A stretch of DNA of 64,000 nucleotides from an uncultured Alistipes sp. (lineage in GTDB: Bacteria > Bacteroidota > Bacteroidia > Bacteroidales > Rikenellaceae): NCBI GenBank assembly GCA_900549685.1, contig UROX01000001.1, positions 5,831 to 69,830 on the forward strand, written 5' to 3'. The position numbers and the translations under genes were made by a program. Within the stretch, counting starts at the first letter, position 1, and the number at the start of each line of letters is the position of its first letter. Of the stretch, positions 37,801-46,812 are shown piece by piece. The notes under the pieces are model-generated. The model was not told the DNA's origin and did not search any database. It saw nothing but the letters and a program-made list of their open reading frames with translations.

Positions 37801-38579
37801 GCACCGTTGAAGGGTTCCACGGTCGTGGGGAAGTTATGGGTTTCGGCCTTGACCGAAATGACGCTCTCGAAATCTTCGACGGCGAAATAGTCGGGCGCAT
37901 CGTGCGTGACGGGCGCGAACTGTTCCACGACGGGCCCCTGCAGGAAAGCGCAGTTGTCCTTATAGGCCGAAACCACGCGGCCGGGATGTTCGTTGGTCGT
38001 CCGTTTGATGAGACCGAAAAGGGTAGTGCCTTTTTCCTCGCCGTCGATGACGAACTTGCCGTTGAAAATCTTGTGGCGGCAGTGCTCCGAATTGACCTGC
38101 GAGAATCCGAAGACTTCGCTGTCGGTCAGCTTACGGCCGATGCGGCGGCTCACGCTTTCCAGATAAGCGATCTCGTCTGCGCTCAACGCCAGTCCCTCCT
38201 GCTTGTCGTATGCGGCCAGATCGTCGATATAGATCACCGGATCGGGCTTTTTGCTGATCGTGTAGACCTGCTGGTCGATCGTGTGATACTTTCTGCGGAG
38301 CATCGGGTCGAAAGAGACGTCCTCGCTCCGGGCTTCGACGAACTCCTCGATGCGCCGAATGCCTTTCAGTCCCATGTTCTGGGTGATTTCGACGGCATTG
38401 GTACTCCACGGAGTAATCATTTCGCGCCGGGGGCCGATGAAAATCCCGGTCAGCGTCTCCTCTTCGATGCGGTCGGCTCCGCCGAAAAGCCATTCCAGAC
38501 GGGCGATTTCCTCCGCCGAGAGTTCCGCTTCCGCCTGTACGGCATAGACAATGTCGTCTTTCTTAAAAAAAAGTATCAT
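34887..38579 (-). CDS. purL: Phosphoribosylformylglycinamidine (FGAM) synthase, large single-chain type
   Basis: This ATP- and glutamine-dependent enzyme turns FGAR into FGAM in purine synthesis. At 1230 residues it is the fused form, combining PurS-like, PurL and PurQ parts in one chain, as in Enterobacteria and Bacteroides. The N-terminal domain runs to about 170. The tandem AIRS-type ATPase halves include [16 protein letters not shown] and [27 protein letters not shown]. The C-terminal class I glutaminase (from about 1000) has its nucleophile in [10 protein letters not shown] near residue 1078. The start [14 protein letters not shown] matches the family. GATATTTG lies 2 nt upstream of the ATG; if that is a promoter, the mRNA is leaderless. 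It is more likely expressed from the upstream genes (43-nt gap). Confidence 0.97.
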   Translation of the reverse strand: [1230 protein letters not shown]

Positions 38580-38622
38580 CGCAAATATCGGTTAAATTTT
38601 TTCGTTGTTTTCATCTGCACCC

Positions 38623-39360
38623 TTACCGGCGGGCTATCCGTCTGAGCAACGGCTCGGCTTCGTCGTAAGGAATGCGGTATTCCATATCTCCGAACGCATA
38701 CGGCGCGACCCGGTAAGGATCGTAACGCATCGTGACGCCGGAACTGTCGATACCTATATTACGGGGCAAAGGTAAACGATCCGGTGCAACTAACAAAACG
38801 TCCCCGGAAAGTCCCCTGTCGAAAAGCATTTTTTCGAACGCGGCCCGGTTGAGCGCCTTCAGACGGACCGTATCGGCGAACAGATCGGCCGGCCCTATCC
38901 GCCGACCGTCGCGCAGATCGAAATTCAGAATCCCGACCCGGAAATCGCCGTGCGCCCCGCCCGTCAGCAAATAGGTTTCGAGCCGGACCGAAGCCACGCG
39001 GCCGCAAATGCTCACCCGCCCGTTCGCCCTCAGGTCGTAAGGCGTCGAAGACGTGTAGAGCGAATCGCTCCGCCGGAGCCTCAGCAGCGAATCGACCGCA
39101 TCGGCCAGCGACATGCTGTCGGCCGTCCCTTCGATACCGAATACCGAATGGAGATAGGTCTCTATCGCCCGGTTGATGGAGTCCGCCGCAGCACCGCCCA
39201 CGGCCTGCGGATAGGCGATCTCCATATAATCGCTCCCCGAAACATAGGACGAACGGAGCAGCGAGCGGTATTCCCACCCGACGTCCGGACGCCCGCATCC
39301 TCCGAGCAACAGGGCGAGGACAGTCCCGATGACGAATCGTTTACCCGCAGTGTTTTTCAT
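38623..39360 (-). CDS. DUF3298/DUF4163-type lipoprotein
   Basis: This 245-residue protein has a lipoprotein signal (lipobox LGGC, Cys22). The mature part shows an N-terminal DUF4163-like region (YMEIAYPQAVGG..INRAIETYL), the GGAHGDFRVGILNFDLRDGRRI segment and a C-terminal DUF3298 half (RYDPYRVAPYAFGDMEYRIPYDEAEPLL). The GGAH-x-n-FDL.DG pattern and ending are the family's core, shared with RsiV-type anti-sigma proteins, but there is no sigma-factor gene and no cytoplasmic anti-sigma segment here. The role is unknown. Its first codons overlap the end of aroK by 4 nt, so it is translationally coupled. Confidence 0.82.
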   Translation of the reverse strand: MKNTAGKRFVIGTVLALLLGGCGRPDVGWEYRSLLRSSYVSGSDYMEIAYPQAVGGAAADSINRAIETYLHSVFGIEGTADSMSLADAVDSLLRLRRSDSLYTSSTPYDLRANGRVSICGRVASVRLETYLLTGGAHGDFRVGILNFDLRDGRRIGPADLFADTVRLKALNRAAFEKMLFDRGLSGDVLLVAPDRLPLPRNIGIDSSGVTMRYDPYRVAPYAFGDMEYRIPYDEAEPLLRRIARR

Positions 39361-39884
39361 CGGCCGCAGTTTTCCAGATAACGTTCCACATGGTCGGCGA
39401 TATAGGCGTCGCTCACGCCGTCGCAGCCGATAATGAGTTTCGACTGCAGATAAAAAGCCTCGCGCCGGGCGAGATTGTCCCGGATGAATCCCTCCAGCTC
39501 CTCGGGCGTCTTGTCCTTGAGCAGCGGGCGTTTGGCCTTGCCGTGTTCGAGACGTGCGGCCAGTTTGGCGGGACTCATCTGAAAATAGACGGTCAGCCCC
39601 GCCTCGTTCATGCGGGCCATGTTATCGAAAAAGCAGGGCGCCCCGCCCCCCGTAGCCACAACGGCGTTCCGTTCGGTTCCGGCGATAAGCTCCGACAGCA
39701 TGTCGCGCTCCAGTTCGCGGAAACGCTCTTCGCCTTCGGCAGCGAATATTTCCCGCACGCTCCGGCCGCAACGCTGTTCGAGCAGCGTGTCCATATCCAG
39801 AAAACGGTATTCGAGCCGACGGGCGAGCGCCCGGCCGATCGAACTTTTGCCGCATCCCATATATCCGACTAAAAACAGCAACAT
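39357..39884 (-). CDS. aroK: Shikimate kinase
   Basis: This enzyme phosphorylates shikimate at O3 in the aromatic amino-acid pathway. The 175-residue product has the P-loop GYMGCGKSSIG at residues 8-18, the shikimate-binding DMDTLLEQRCGRSVREIF with E..FR..E, the VVATGGGAPCF glycine motif near residue 80, and RPLLKDKTPEEL of the lid. The start MLLFLVGYMGCGKS is the family norm. It lies 72 nt after parC and overlaps the DUF3298 gene by 4 nt. Confidence 0.95.
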   Translation of the reverse strand: MLLFLVGYMGCGKSSIGRALARRLEYRFLDMDTLLEQRCGRSVREIFAAEGEERFRELERDMLSELIAGTERNAVVATGGGAPCFFDNMARMNEAGLTVYFQMSPAKLAARLEHGKAKRPLLKDKTPEELEGFIRDNLARREAFYLQSKLIIGCDGVSDAYIADHVERYLENCGR

Positions 39885-39956
39885 CGTTTCTTTAATTCTT
39901 TATCATCCGCGAGGCCCGGAGAACCGGCCCGCTCATTTCAGGATTTTCGCTCCGGA

Positions 39957-42749
39957 TCAGAACAGTTCCATCTGCCGGGTATCGTCCTCTTCGCCCTCGT
40001 TCCCGACGGTATCGATTTCCGGCAGCCCTCCCGGTACCGTTTCCGGCGACGGGGATACCTCGGTTCCGTTCCCCGTATTCGGCTGCGGATCTCCGGAATC
40101 TTCGTCGGGCCGCTCTTCCGGAGCGGGATCTTTCTCCAGCGGCTCGCCGAACACGATACGGTCCACCGTCAGCGTGGTGAGCCGTTTGCCCTTGGCCCGG
40201 TGGCTCTTGACGCCGATGAAAGCCTCTACGTCGATCTCGTCGTCGGGCCGGCCGGCATGCGGGCCTCCGTAACCGACCAGAAGTCGGGGATACCGGTCGC
40301 TGCAGATGGCCGTCAGGTGCGATCCGGCGGTCTCGTCCACGAAACTCTGCATCTTGTCGCTCTGTTCGGCCGCGAAACGTTTCACGTAATAATAGTTCTG
40401 CTCGCCGTCGAAATAGACGACCGAGTAAACGCGCCCACCGTCGTATTTCTCGACCCGGATCGTGTCTTCGGGGAAATGGACGCCCAGATCGTAGTTCGCC
40501 GTATAATACAGTCCTTTGCTCGTCATGACGATGAGCTTGTCACCGCCGACGAATTCGCCCAGCGGCTTGCCCCGACCGTCGGTATTGAGCCGGCGGATCT
40601 CGTCGTCGTACCACACCTGAATGCCGCCCAGCGTCGAGGCGCCCCGTTCCTTGAGCACGATCTTATGGATGGCATAGCGCGAGAACAGATTGCCCTGCGA
40701 CTGGCGTCCCTTGATGGCCAGCTCGCCGAAGTTGAGGTCCACGATCAGCTTTTTGAGACGCGGGCGGGGCTTGAAATAGACTTTCAGGATTTCGGCCTCG
40801 CCGTTGGGATTGACGCTCATGTAGAGGATTTCGCTGCGGGGCGTGCCTTTGGTGATGTCGTACTCGCGGTCGCGGGTGATGCCCTTGATCGCGCAGCGCT
40901 TCATCATCAGCGGACCGCCCTGTCCGTCCCGGTAGAGCACGTTGTAGATCGTGCGCTCGTCGTTGCGCTTGAATATGCCGATATGGTAAATGTTCTTGGC
41001 GAAGAATGCCTTCTCCGTCACTTTCGTGATGATGTATTTCCCTTCCTTGGTAAAGAGGATCACATCGTCGATGTCCGAACAGTCGCAGACGAATTCGTCC
41101 TTGCGCATGGCCGCGCCGATACCGAAGAATCCCTCCTTGCGGTCCACGTACAGTTTGGCATTGGCTACGACCACCTTCGTCGCCTCGATCGAGTCGAACT
41201 CCCGGAGCTCGGTCCTACGGTCGCGTCCCTTGCCGTATTTCTCCTTGATCCGCAGGAAATAATTCACGGCATAGTCGGTCAGGTGGTTCAGATCGTGTTT
41301 CACCTGTTCGATCTCCTCCTCGACATGAGCGATATGCTCGTCGGCCTTGAACGAGTCGTAGCGCGAAATGCGGATCATGCGCAGTTCGGTCAGCCGCACG
41401 ATGTCGTCCCGCGTGATTTCGCGCCGCAGCAGATGGGCGAAAGGCTCCAGCCCCTCGCCGACGGTGGCATAGGCGGCTTCGCGGGAGGTCGCCTCCTCGA
41501 GCCGGAGGTATATCTTGTTCTCGATGAAGATTTTTTCGAGCGACGACATGTGCCAGTCCTGTTCGAGTTCTTCCATCCGGATCTCGAGTTCGCGCCGCAG
41601 CAGTTCGCGGGTATGGACGGCACAGCGTCTCAGAATCTCGCTCACGCCCATGAAATGGGGTTTCTCGTCCATGATGACGCAAGCGTTCGGCGAAATGGAC
41701 ACCTCGCAGTCGGTGAAAGCGTACAGCGCGTCGATCGTGCGGTCCGACGATTCGTCGTTGCTGACATGGATGATGATCTCGACCTGATCGGAGGTATTGT
41801 CGTCCACCTTCTTGATCTTGATCTTCCCTTTGTCGTTGGCCTTGATGATCGACTCCTTGATCGACTCGGTCGTCGTTCCGTAAGGAATCTCGGTGATGGC
41901 CAGCGTGCGTTTGTCGATCTTGTTAATCTTCGCGCGGATCTTGACCGCACCGCCCCTCAGACCGTCGTTGTAGCGCGTGACGTCGGCCATGCCGCCGGAC
42001 GGAAAGTCGGGCCACAACTCGAACGACTCGCCGCGCAGGCAGGCGATGCTCGCGTCGATCAGCTCGTTGAAATTGTGCGGCAATATTTTGGAGGCCAGCC
42101 CGACGGCGATACCCTCGACGCCCTGGGCCAGCAGAAGCGGAAACTTGACAGGCAGCGTGACAGGCTCCTGATTGCGTCCGTCGTAAGAGAGCATCCACTC
42201 GGTGACCTTGGGATTGAACACCACGTCCAGCGCGAAACGCGACAGCCGCGCCTCAATGTAACGCGGTGCGGCCGCGCCGTCCCCAGTGAGCGTGTTGCCC
42301 CAGTTTCCCTGACAGTCGATGAGCAGGTCTTTCTGGCCGAGCTGGACGAGCGCGTCGCCGATCGAAGCGTCGCCGTGCGGGTGGTACTGCATCGTCGAGC
42401 CGATGATGTTGGCCACCTTGTTGTAACGCCCGTCGTCGAGCTTTTTCATCGCGTGCAGAATGCGCCGCTGGACGGGTTTGAGTCCGTCTTCCACATGAGG
42501 CACGGCCCGTTCCAGAATAACGTAGGAGGCATAATCGAGGAACCAGTCCTTGTACATGACCGTCAGTTTGCGCCGGTCGGGTCCGTCGGCGGTCAGACGG
42601 CCGAACTTGCCGGCCGACACGACTTCCGCATTTTCGACGGCAGGCTCTTCCGCCGGGAGGCTCTCCGCGGCGGACGTTTCCGGCATGTCTTCGCTGGAGG
42701 CGGCATTCACCGTTTCATCGGGGTCCGTATATCGATCTTTCGGGTCCAT
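39957..42749 (-). CDS. parC: DNA topoisomerase IV subunit A
   Basis: This is the breakage-reunion subunit of the decatenating type IIA topoisomerase. The 930-residue product starts at MDPKDRYTDPDETV; a further open codon upstream is only TTG. After an acidic N-terminal extension of about 60 residues comes the winged-helix domain (VMYKDWFLDYASYVILERAVPHVEDGLKPVQRRIL). The catalytic tyrosine is in AAPRYIEARLS near residue 165. The tower and coiled-coil region follow, then a degenerate beta-pinwheel (about 560-860). The last 70 residues are Pro/Glu-rich. I see no GyrA box, which supports ParC over GyrA. It is 31 nt downstream of parE. Confidence 0.93.
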   Translation of the reverse strand: MDPKDRYTDPDETVNAASSEDMPETSAAESLPAEEPAVENAEVVSAGKFGRLTADGPDRRKLTVMYKDWFLDYASYVILERAVPHVEDGLKPVQRRILHAMKKLDDGRYNKVANIIGSTMQYHPHGDASIGDALVQLGQKDLLIDCQGNWGNTLTGDGAAAPRYIEARLSRFALDVVFNPKVTEWMLSYDGRNQEPVTLPVKFPLLLAQGVEGIAVGLASKILPHNFNELIDASIACLRGESFELWPDFPSGGMADVTRYNDGLRGGAVKIRAKINKIDKRTLAITEIPYGTTTESIKESIIKANDKGKIKIKKVDDNTSDQVEIIIHVSNDESSDRTIDALYAFTDCEVSISPNACVIMDEKPHFMGVSEILRRCAVHTRELLRRELEIRMEELEQDWHMSSLEKIFIENKIYLRLEEATSREAAYATVGEGLEPFAHLLRREITRDDIVRLTELRMIRISRYDSFKADEHIAHVEEEIEQVKHDLNHLTDYAVNYFLRIKEKYGKGRDRRTELREFDSIEATKVVVANAKLYVDRKEGFFGIGAAMRKDEFVCDCSDIDDVILFTKEGKYIITKVTEKAFFAKNIYHIGIFKRNDERTIYNVLYRDGQGGPLMMKRCAIKGITRDREYDITKGTPRSEILYMSVNPNGEAEILKVYFKPRPRLKKLIVDLNFGELAIKGRQSQGNLFSRYAIHKIVLKERGASTLGGIQVWYDDEIRRLNTDGRGKPLGEFVGGDKLIVMTSKGLYYTANYDLGVHFPEDTIRVEKYDGGRVYSVVYFDGEQNYYYVKRFAAEQSDKMQSFVDETAGSHLTAICSDRYPRLLVGYGGPHAGRPDDEIDVEAFIGVKSHRAKGKRLTTLTVDRIVFGEPLEKDPAPEERPDEDSGDPQPNTGNGTEVSPSPETVPGGLPEIDTVGNEGEEDDTRQMELF

Positions 42750-42780
42750 TTTCAAATCGCTTTCTCTTTTGACAGGATAT

Positions 42781-44634
42781 TTATATCAGGTCTTCGACAT
42801 AATCGGCTTCGACACGCAGGTTGCCGATGATGAAGCCCTGCCGTTCGTTGGAGTTCTTGCCCATGTAGAACTCCAGCAGGTCGGAAATCGGGTCCTCTTT
42901 GGTCATGCGGACCTTGTCGAGCCGCATGTTCTCGCCGATGAACTCCTTGAACTCGTCGGCCGAAATCTCGCCCAGACCTTTGAATCGGGTGATCTCTGGA
43001 TTGGGCCCCAGACTGCCGACGGCTTTGAGGCGCTCGTCCTCGTTGTAACAATAGCGCGTCTCTTTTTTGTTGCGCACGCGGAAGAGCGGGGTTTGCAGGA
43101 TATAGAGGTGTCCCGAACGGATGACGTCCGGGAAGAATTGCAGAAAGAAAGTCATCAGCAGCAACCGGATGTGCATGCCGTCCACATCGGCATCGGTGGC
43201 GATGATGATTTTGTTGTACCGCAGGTTGTCCATGTCCTCCTCGATGTTGAGCGCCGCCTGCAACAGGTTGAACTCCTCGTTCTCGTAGACGATCTTCTTG
43301 GTGAGTCCGTAGCAGTTGAGCGGTTTACCCCGGAGGCTGAACACGGCCTGCGTATTGACGTCCCGCGACTTGGTGATCGAGCCGCTGGCCGAATTACCCT
43401 CCGTGATGAAGATCATCGAATCTTCGGCCCGCTCGTGCTTGTCGTTGAGGTGGATACGGCAGTCCCGGAGCTTCTTGTTGTTGAGGCTCACCTTCTTGGC
43501 CATTTCGCGGGCTTTCTTCTGGATGCCGGAGATGGCCTTGCGTTCCTTTTCGCTTTCCTGTATCTTCTTGAGCAGCACATCGGCCGTCTCGGGATGCTTG
43601 TGCAGGTAGTTGTCCAGCTCGGTCTTGAGGAAATCGACGACGAAGTTCCTCACCGTCGGACCCTCGGGTCCCATATCCTTGGAACCGAGCTTGGTCTTGG
43701 TCTGCGACTCGAACATCGGCTCCTCGACCTTGACGCTGATGGCGGCGATGACCGAAGTCCGGATGTCGGCCGCATCGAAGTCCTTGCGATAGAATTCCTT
43801 GATCGTCTTGGCGATCGCCTCGCGGAAAGCGGCCTGGTGCGTACCGCCCTGCGTGGTGTGCTGTCCGTTCACGAACGAATAGTAGGTCTCGCCGTACCCG
43901 TGGCCGTGCGTGATGGCCACCTCGATGTCCTCGCCCTTGAGATGGACGGGTGCATAGAGCGGTTCTTCGTTGAGATTTTCCTGCAACAGGTCGAGCAGAC
44001 CGTTGCGCGAGACGAAACTCCGACCGTTGATGCGGATCGTCAGCCCGGCGTTCAGGTAGGTGTAGTTGCGCACCATCGACTCGACGTACTCGAAATGGTA
44101 CGCATAGACGCCGAACACGCTTTCGTCCGCCAGAAAAGAGACCTCCGTTCCGTTTTTGGCGGAAACGCCGCTCTCGCTCGTGTCCGACACCTCTTCGCCC
44201 GCCTCGAACTTCACGCAGCGGGCCTCTCCGTCGCGCACGCTCCGGATCGTGAACTCGCTCGACAAAGCGTTCACAGCCTTGATACCCACGCCGTTGAGAC
44301 CCACTGATTTTTTAAAGGCCTTCGAGTCGTACTTGGCGCCGGTGTTCATCTTGGAAGCCACATCCACCAGTTTGCCCAGCGGAATGCCCCGGCCGTAGTC
44401 GCGCACGGTCACCCGCTTATCCTCGCCGATGGTGATGTCGATGCACCGGCCGAAGCCCATCATGTATTCGTCGATGGAGTTGTCGAGCACCTCCTTGATA
44501 AGGATATAGATTCCGTCGTCGGCCGACGTTCCGTCGCCCAGTTTGCCGATATACATGCCCGGCCGGCGCCGGATGTGTTCTTTCCAGTCCAGCGTCCGGA
44601 TATGTTCGTCCCCGTAGTCTGCTGCGATACCCAT
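42781..44634 (-). CDS. parE: DNA topoisomerase IV subunit B
   Basis: This is the ATPase subunit partnered with ParC. The 617-residue length matches Bacteroidota ParE; gyrase B is usually longer. The GHKL ATPase is visible as [15 protein letters not shown], the Bergerat [17 protein letters not shown] and [11 protein letters not shown]. The transducer domain follows, and the TOPRIM domain has [11 protein letters not shown] near residue 411 and [12 protein letters not shown]. The C-terminal stretch [16 protein letters not shown] is typical. It is 36 nt after plsC and 31 nt before parC, so one transcript is likely. Confidence 0.95.
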   Translation of the reverse strand: MGIAADYGDEHIRTLDWKEHIRRRPGMYIGKLGDGTSADDGIYILIKEVLDNSIDEYMMGFGRCIDITIGEDKRVTVRDYGRGIPLGKLVDVASKMNTGAKYDSKAFKKSVGLNGVGIKAVNALSSEFTIRSVRDGEARCVKFEAGEEVSDTSESGVSAKNGTEVSFLADESVFGVYAYHFEYVESMVRNYTYLNAGLTIRINGRSFVSRNGLLDLLQENLNEEPLYAPVHLKGEDIEVAITHGHGYGETYYSFVNGQHTTQGGTHQAAFREAIAKTIKEFYRKDFDAADIRTSVIAAISVKVEEPMFESQTKTKLGSKDMGPEGPTVRNFVVDFLKTELDNYLHKHPETADVLLKKIQESEKERKAISGIQKKAREMAKKVSLNNKKLRDCRIHLNDKHERAEDSMIFITEGNSASGSITKSRDVNTQAVFSLRGKPLNCYGLTKKIVYENEEFNLLQAALNIEEDMDNLRYNKIIIATDADVDGMHIRLLLMTFFLQFFPDVIRSGHLYILQTPLFRVRNKKETRYCYNEDERLKAVGSLGPNPEITRFKGLGEISADEFKEFIGENMRLDKVRMTKEDPISDLLEFYMGKNSNERQGFIIGNLRVEADYVEDLI

Positions 44635-44670
44635 AATTCTTTCCTCCGTCCGGTTTCGTACCCGACGACT

Positions 44671-45408
44671 TTATTTTCGTTTTTTCGTTTCTTCTTCTCT
44701 GAGCGCCTCGAGCGCCTCCTTCATCGACGCTTCGGTCCGGGAAGCCAGCGTACGGACCTCCTGCGCGGCGACCTCCCCGGCCTCGACGGGATCGAGCACC
44801 CGTACGCGGAACGTATGCGGCATGCGCAGCCTCCATCCGTCGATGAGGCTCCAGTTTCCGTCCAGCACGACCGGCAGAATACCCGTACCGGCATGCTTGG
44901 CCACATAGAAAGCTCCGTCCTTGAACCGGCCGATCTCTCCGGTCCGGGTGCGCGTACCCTCGGGAAATACGATGATCGAGGTCCCCCGTTCCAACCGTTC
45001 GGTCGAACGTTCCATCATCCGCTTGGCGCTTTGTCGCGAACCTCGCTCTACGGGGATGTCGCCGTGCATGCGCAGCACCCACCCGAAAATCGGCATGCGC
45101 TGCACCTCCTTTTTCGACACCCACTTGAAGTTGAACGGAAGAACGTACATCAACGGGATGTCGAGCATCGACTGATGGTTGGTCACGACGACCCACGGCC
45201 GGGTCCTGTCGATTTTTTCCCGGCCTTCGACCCGGATACGCCACATCGGACAGAGCCGGAAGATCCCGAGCGCCCACCACCGGGAAGCCCGGTGGAGCAA
45301 CGCCCGCTCCCTGTCGAACAGTACCGTCAGAAAAAACAGGACCGCGAACGGAATGAAATAAATCACGGTAAAAAGAGCCAATGCGAAGTAATACAGAACG
45401 GAGGCCAT
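44671..45408 (-). CDS. plsC: 1-acyl-sn-glycerol-3-phosphate acyltransferase
   Basis: This membrane enzyme acylates lysophosphatidate to phosphatidate in phospholipid synthesis. The 245-residue product has an N-terminal hydrophobic hairpin (about 5-30), the catalytic H-x4-D motif in VVTNHQSMLDIP, the acceptor-binding FPEGTRTRTGEI and the PVVLDG block. The Lys/Glu-rich C-terminus is unremarkable. It is the first gene of the long minus-strand run and is transcribed divergently from the polyprenyl synthase. A near-consensus -7 box (TAAACTTG, complement of 45440-45447) precedes it. Confidence 0.92.
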   Translation of the reverse strand: MASVLYYFALALFTVIYFIPFAVLFFLTVLFDRERALLHRASRWWALGIFRLCPMWRIRVEGREKIDRTRPWVVVTNHQSMLDIPLMYVLPFNFKWVSKKEVQRMPIFGWVLRMHGDIPVERGSRQSAKRMMERSTERLERGTSIIVFPEGTRTRTGEIGRFKDGAFYVAKHAGTGILPVVLDGNWSLIDGWRLRMPHTFRVRVLDPVEAGEVAAQEVRTLASRTEASMKEALEALREEETKKRK

Positions 45409-45723
45409 GTCAATGCGGATTTCCCCATAATAAACCTTGCAAGTTTAACACATTTTTTCGACTTTTCCGACCATCCGGAGCAGGTTTTTATCAACATCCG
45501 GCCCCGGGGACGGACAATCGGCGGACACCCGGTTCCGCCGTTCCGACCGGCTGTTTTCCGTCTGCCGCAAGAAGGGGAAACGGCAGAGGAATCGCCTTCT
45601 CGCAACGGGACACGAAAAGCCGCACGCGCTGCGACGGACACGCCCGACGCAGCTCCGGCCGGACGCAAAAAGCCGGATGAAATTTTGGCGATTCCGAAAA
45701 ATCTCGGATATTTGTATCTTGAG
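45409..45723. other. Divergent promoter region between plsC and the polyprenyl synthase
   Basis: The 315-bp gap holds promoters in both directions: TAAACTTG on the minus strand at 45440-45447 (one mismatch) and, on the plus strand, TTTG at 45684-45687, a 19-nt spacer and GATATTTG at 45707-45714 (one mismatch). The middle is GC-rich without a gene. Confidence 0.45.
45684..45714 (+). promoter_or_regulatory. Promoter of the polyprenyl synthase, implying a very short leader
   Basis: TTTG, 19 nt, GATATTTG. By comparison with ffs, where the RNA starts about 5 nt after the box, transcription would begin near 45719, only about 5 nt before the ATG. Confidence 0.5.
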
Positions 45724-46713
45724 ATGAAGGATGCAGTCAAAATTACCCTCGAAGAGATCCAACACCCGATAGCCGACAAGATCCGCGGCTACGAGGAGTA
45801 TATCGCCTCGACGTTGCACAGCGACAACAAATACGTCGCCTCGATCAACAAATACATCCTCGGCAACCGGGGCAAGCAGCTCCGTCCGCTGCTGGTCCTG
45901 CTGGGAGCGGCCCTGCACGGCGAAATCGGCCGCAGGACCTACATGGGCGCTTCGCTCGTCGAAATGATCCACACCGCATCGCTCATCCACGACGACGTGG
46001 TGGACGAAGCTTACGTGCGCCGCAGCGCCCCGTCGGTCAATGCCTTGTGGCACTCGCGAACGGCCGTGCTCATCGGCGATTATATTTTTGCCCGCACCTA
46101 TCACGTCTGCCTGCAGAACGAGGGATGGGACATGCTCACCGAAGTCACGCGGTCGATCCACGAAGTGAGCGAAGGCGAGCTGATCCAGACCGAACAGACC
46201 GAGAAGCTGGCCATGACGCGTGCCATCTATTTCGACATCATCTACAAGAAAACGGCCGCCCTGCTGGGAGCGTGCGGAGCGACGGGTGCCATCTCCGTCG
46301 GAGCGGACGAGGCGCAGGTCGCCCGGATGAGGGCCTTCGGCGACAACCTGGGCATCGCCTTCCAGATCAAAGACGACATTCTGGACTACTCTCCGATGGA
46401 GGTGACCGGCAAACCGAGCGGAGGCGACATGCGCGAACGCAAGATCACCCTTCCGCTGCTGTATATCCTGGAGCAAAGCCCGGAGCCAAAACGGAAAAAA
46501 CTGATCTCCAAATTGAGCGACGTGCGCAACGCGCCGCGCAACGTAGATTACCTCTGTCGCACCGTCGTGGAGGAGGGCGGCATCGAACACGCCGCGCACT
46601 GCATGGCCGAATACAAGGACAAGGCGCTGACCTATCTCGAAACATACCCCGATTCGGAAATCCGGCGGTCGCTGTCCGGTTTCGCCGAATTCGTCCTCTC
46701 GAGAAACAAATAG
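45724..46713 (+). CDS. ispB: Polyprenyl diphosphate synthase (octaprenyl/heptaprenyl type)
   Basis: This trans-prenyltransferase extends farnesyl diphosphate with isopentenyl units, giving the menaquinone side chain. The 329-residue protein has the first Asp-rich motif in SLIHDDVVDEA and the second in QIKDDILDYS. GNRGKQLRPLLVLL near residue 45 and GEGELIQTEQTE-like EVSEGELIQTE are conserved. The chain-length region before the first motif (SLVEMIHTASLIHDD) has small residues, as expected for long products. I start at MKDAVKITLEEIQ: a promoter ends only 9 nt upstream, which excludes the much longer open frame. It begins a plus-strand series with rsmG, and mqnE (47.8 kb) belongs to the same end product. 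Confidence 0.92.
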   Translation: MKDAVKITLEEIQHPIADKIRGYEEYIASTLHSDNKYVASINKYILGNRGKQLRPLLVLLGAALHGEIGRRTYMGASLVEMIHTASLIHDDVVDEAYVRRSAPSVNALWHSRTAVLIGDYIFARTYHVCLQNEGWDMLTEVTRSIHEVSEGELIQTEQTEKLAMTRAIYFDIIYKKTAALLGACGATGAISVGADEAQVARMRAFGDNLGIAFQIKDDILDYSPMEVTGKPSGGDMRERKITLPLLYILEQSPEPKRKKLISKLSDVRNAPRNVDYLCRTVVEEGGIEHAAHCMAEYKDKALTYLETYPDSEIRRSLSGFAEFVLSRNK

Positions 46714-46812
46714 CCGCAACCGTCGGCCGCTCCGGCACCGAAGGAGGACGGTCCTCCGTCCGCAGGCGACAACGCACTTCGCCATGCCGGTCCCGGCCCG
46801 AAACCGTATCCG

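Noticed and set aside
38623..39360. DUF3298 lipoprotein as an anti-sigma factor (RsiV-like)
   Set aside because: It lacks a cytoplasmic sigma-binding segment and a neighbouring ECF sigma gene; the lipobox places it outside the cytoplasm.
44575..45723. Very long N-terminal extension of the polyprenyl synthase frame
   Set aside because: It runs antisense through plsC and the start of parE; the synthase proper begins at 45724 and has its own promoter.
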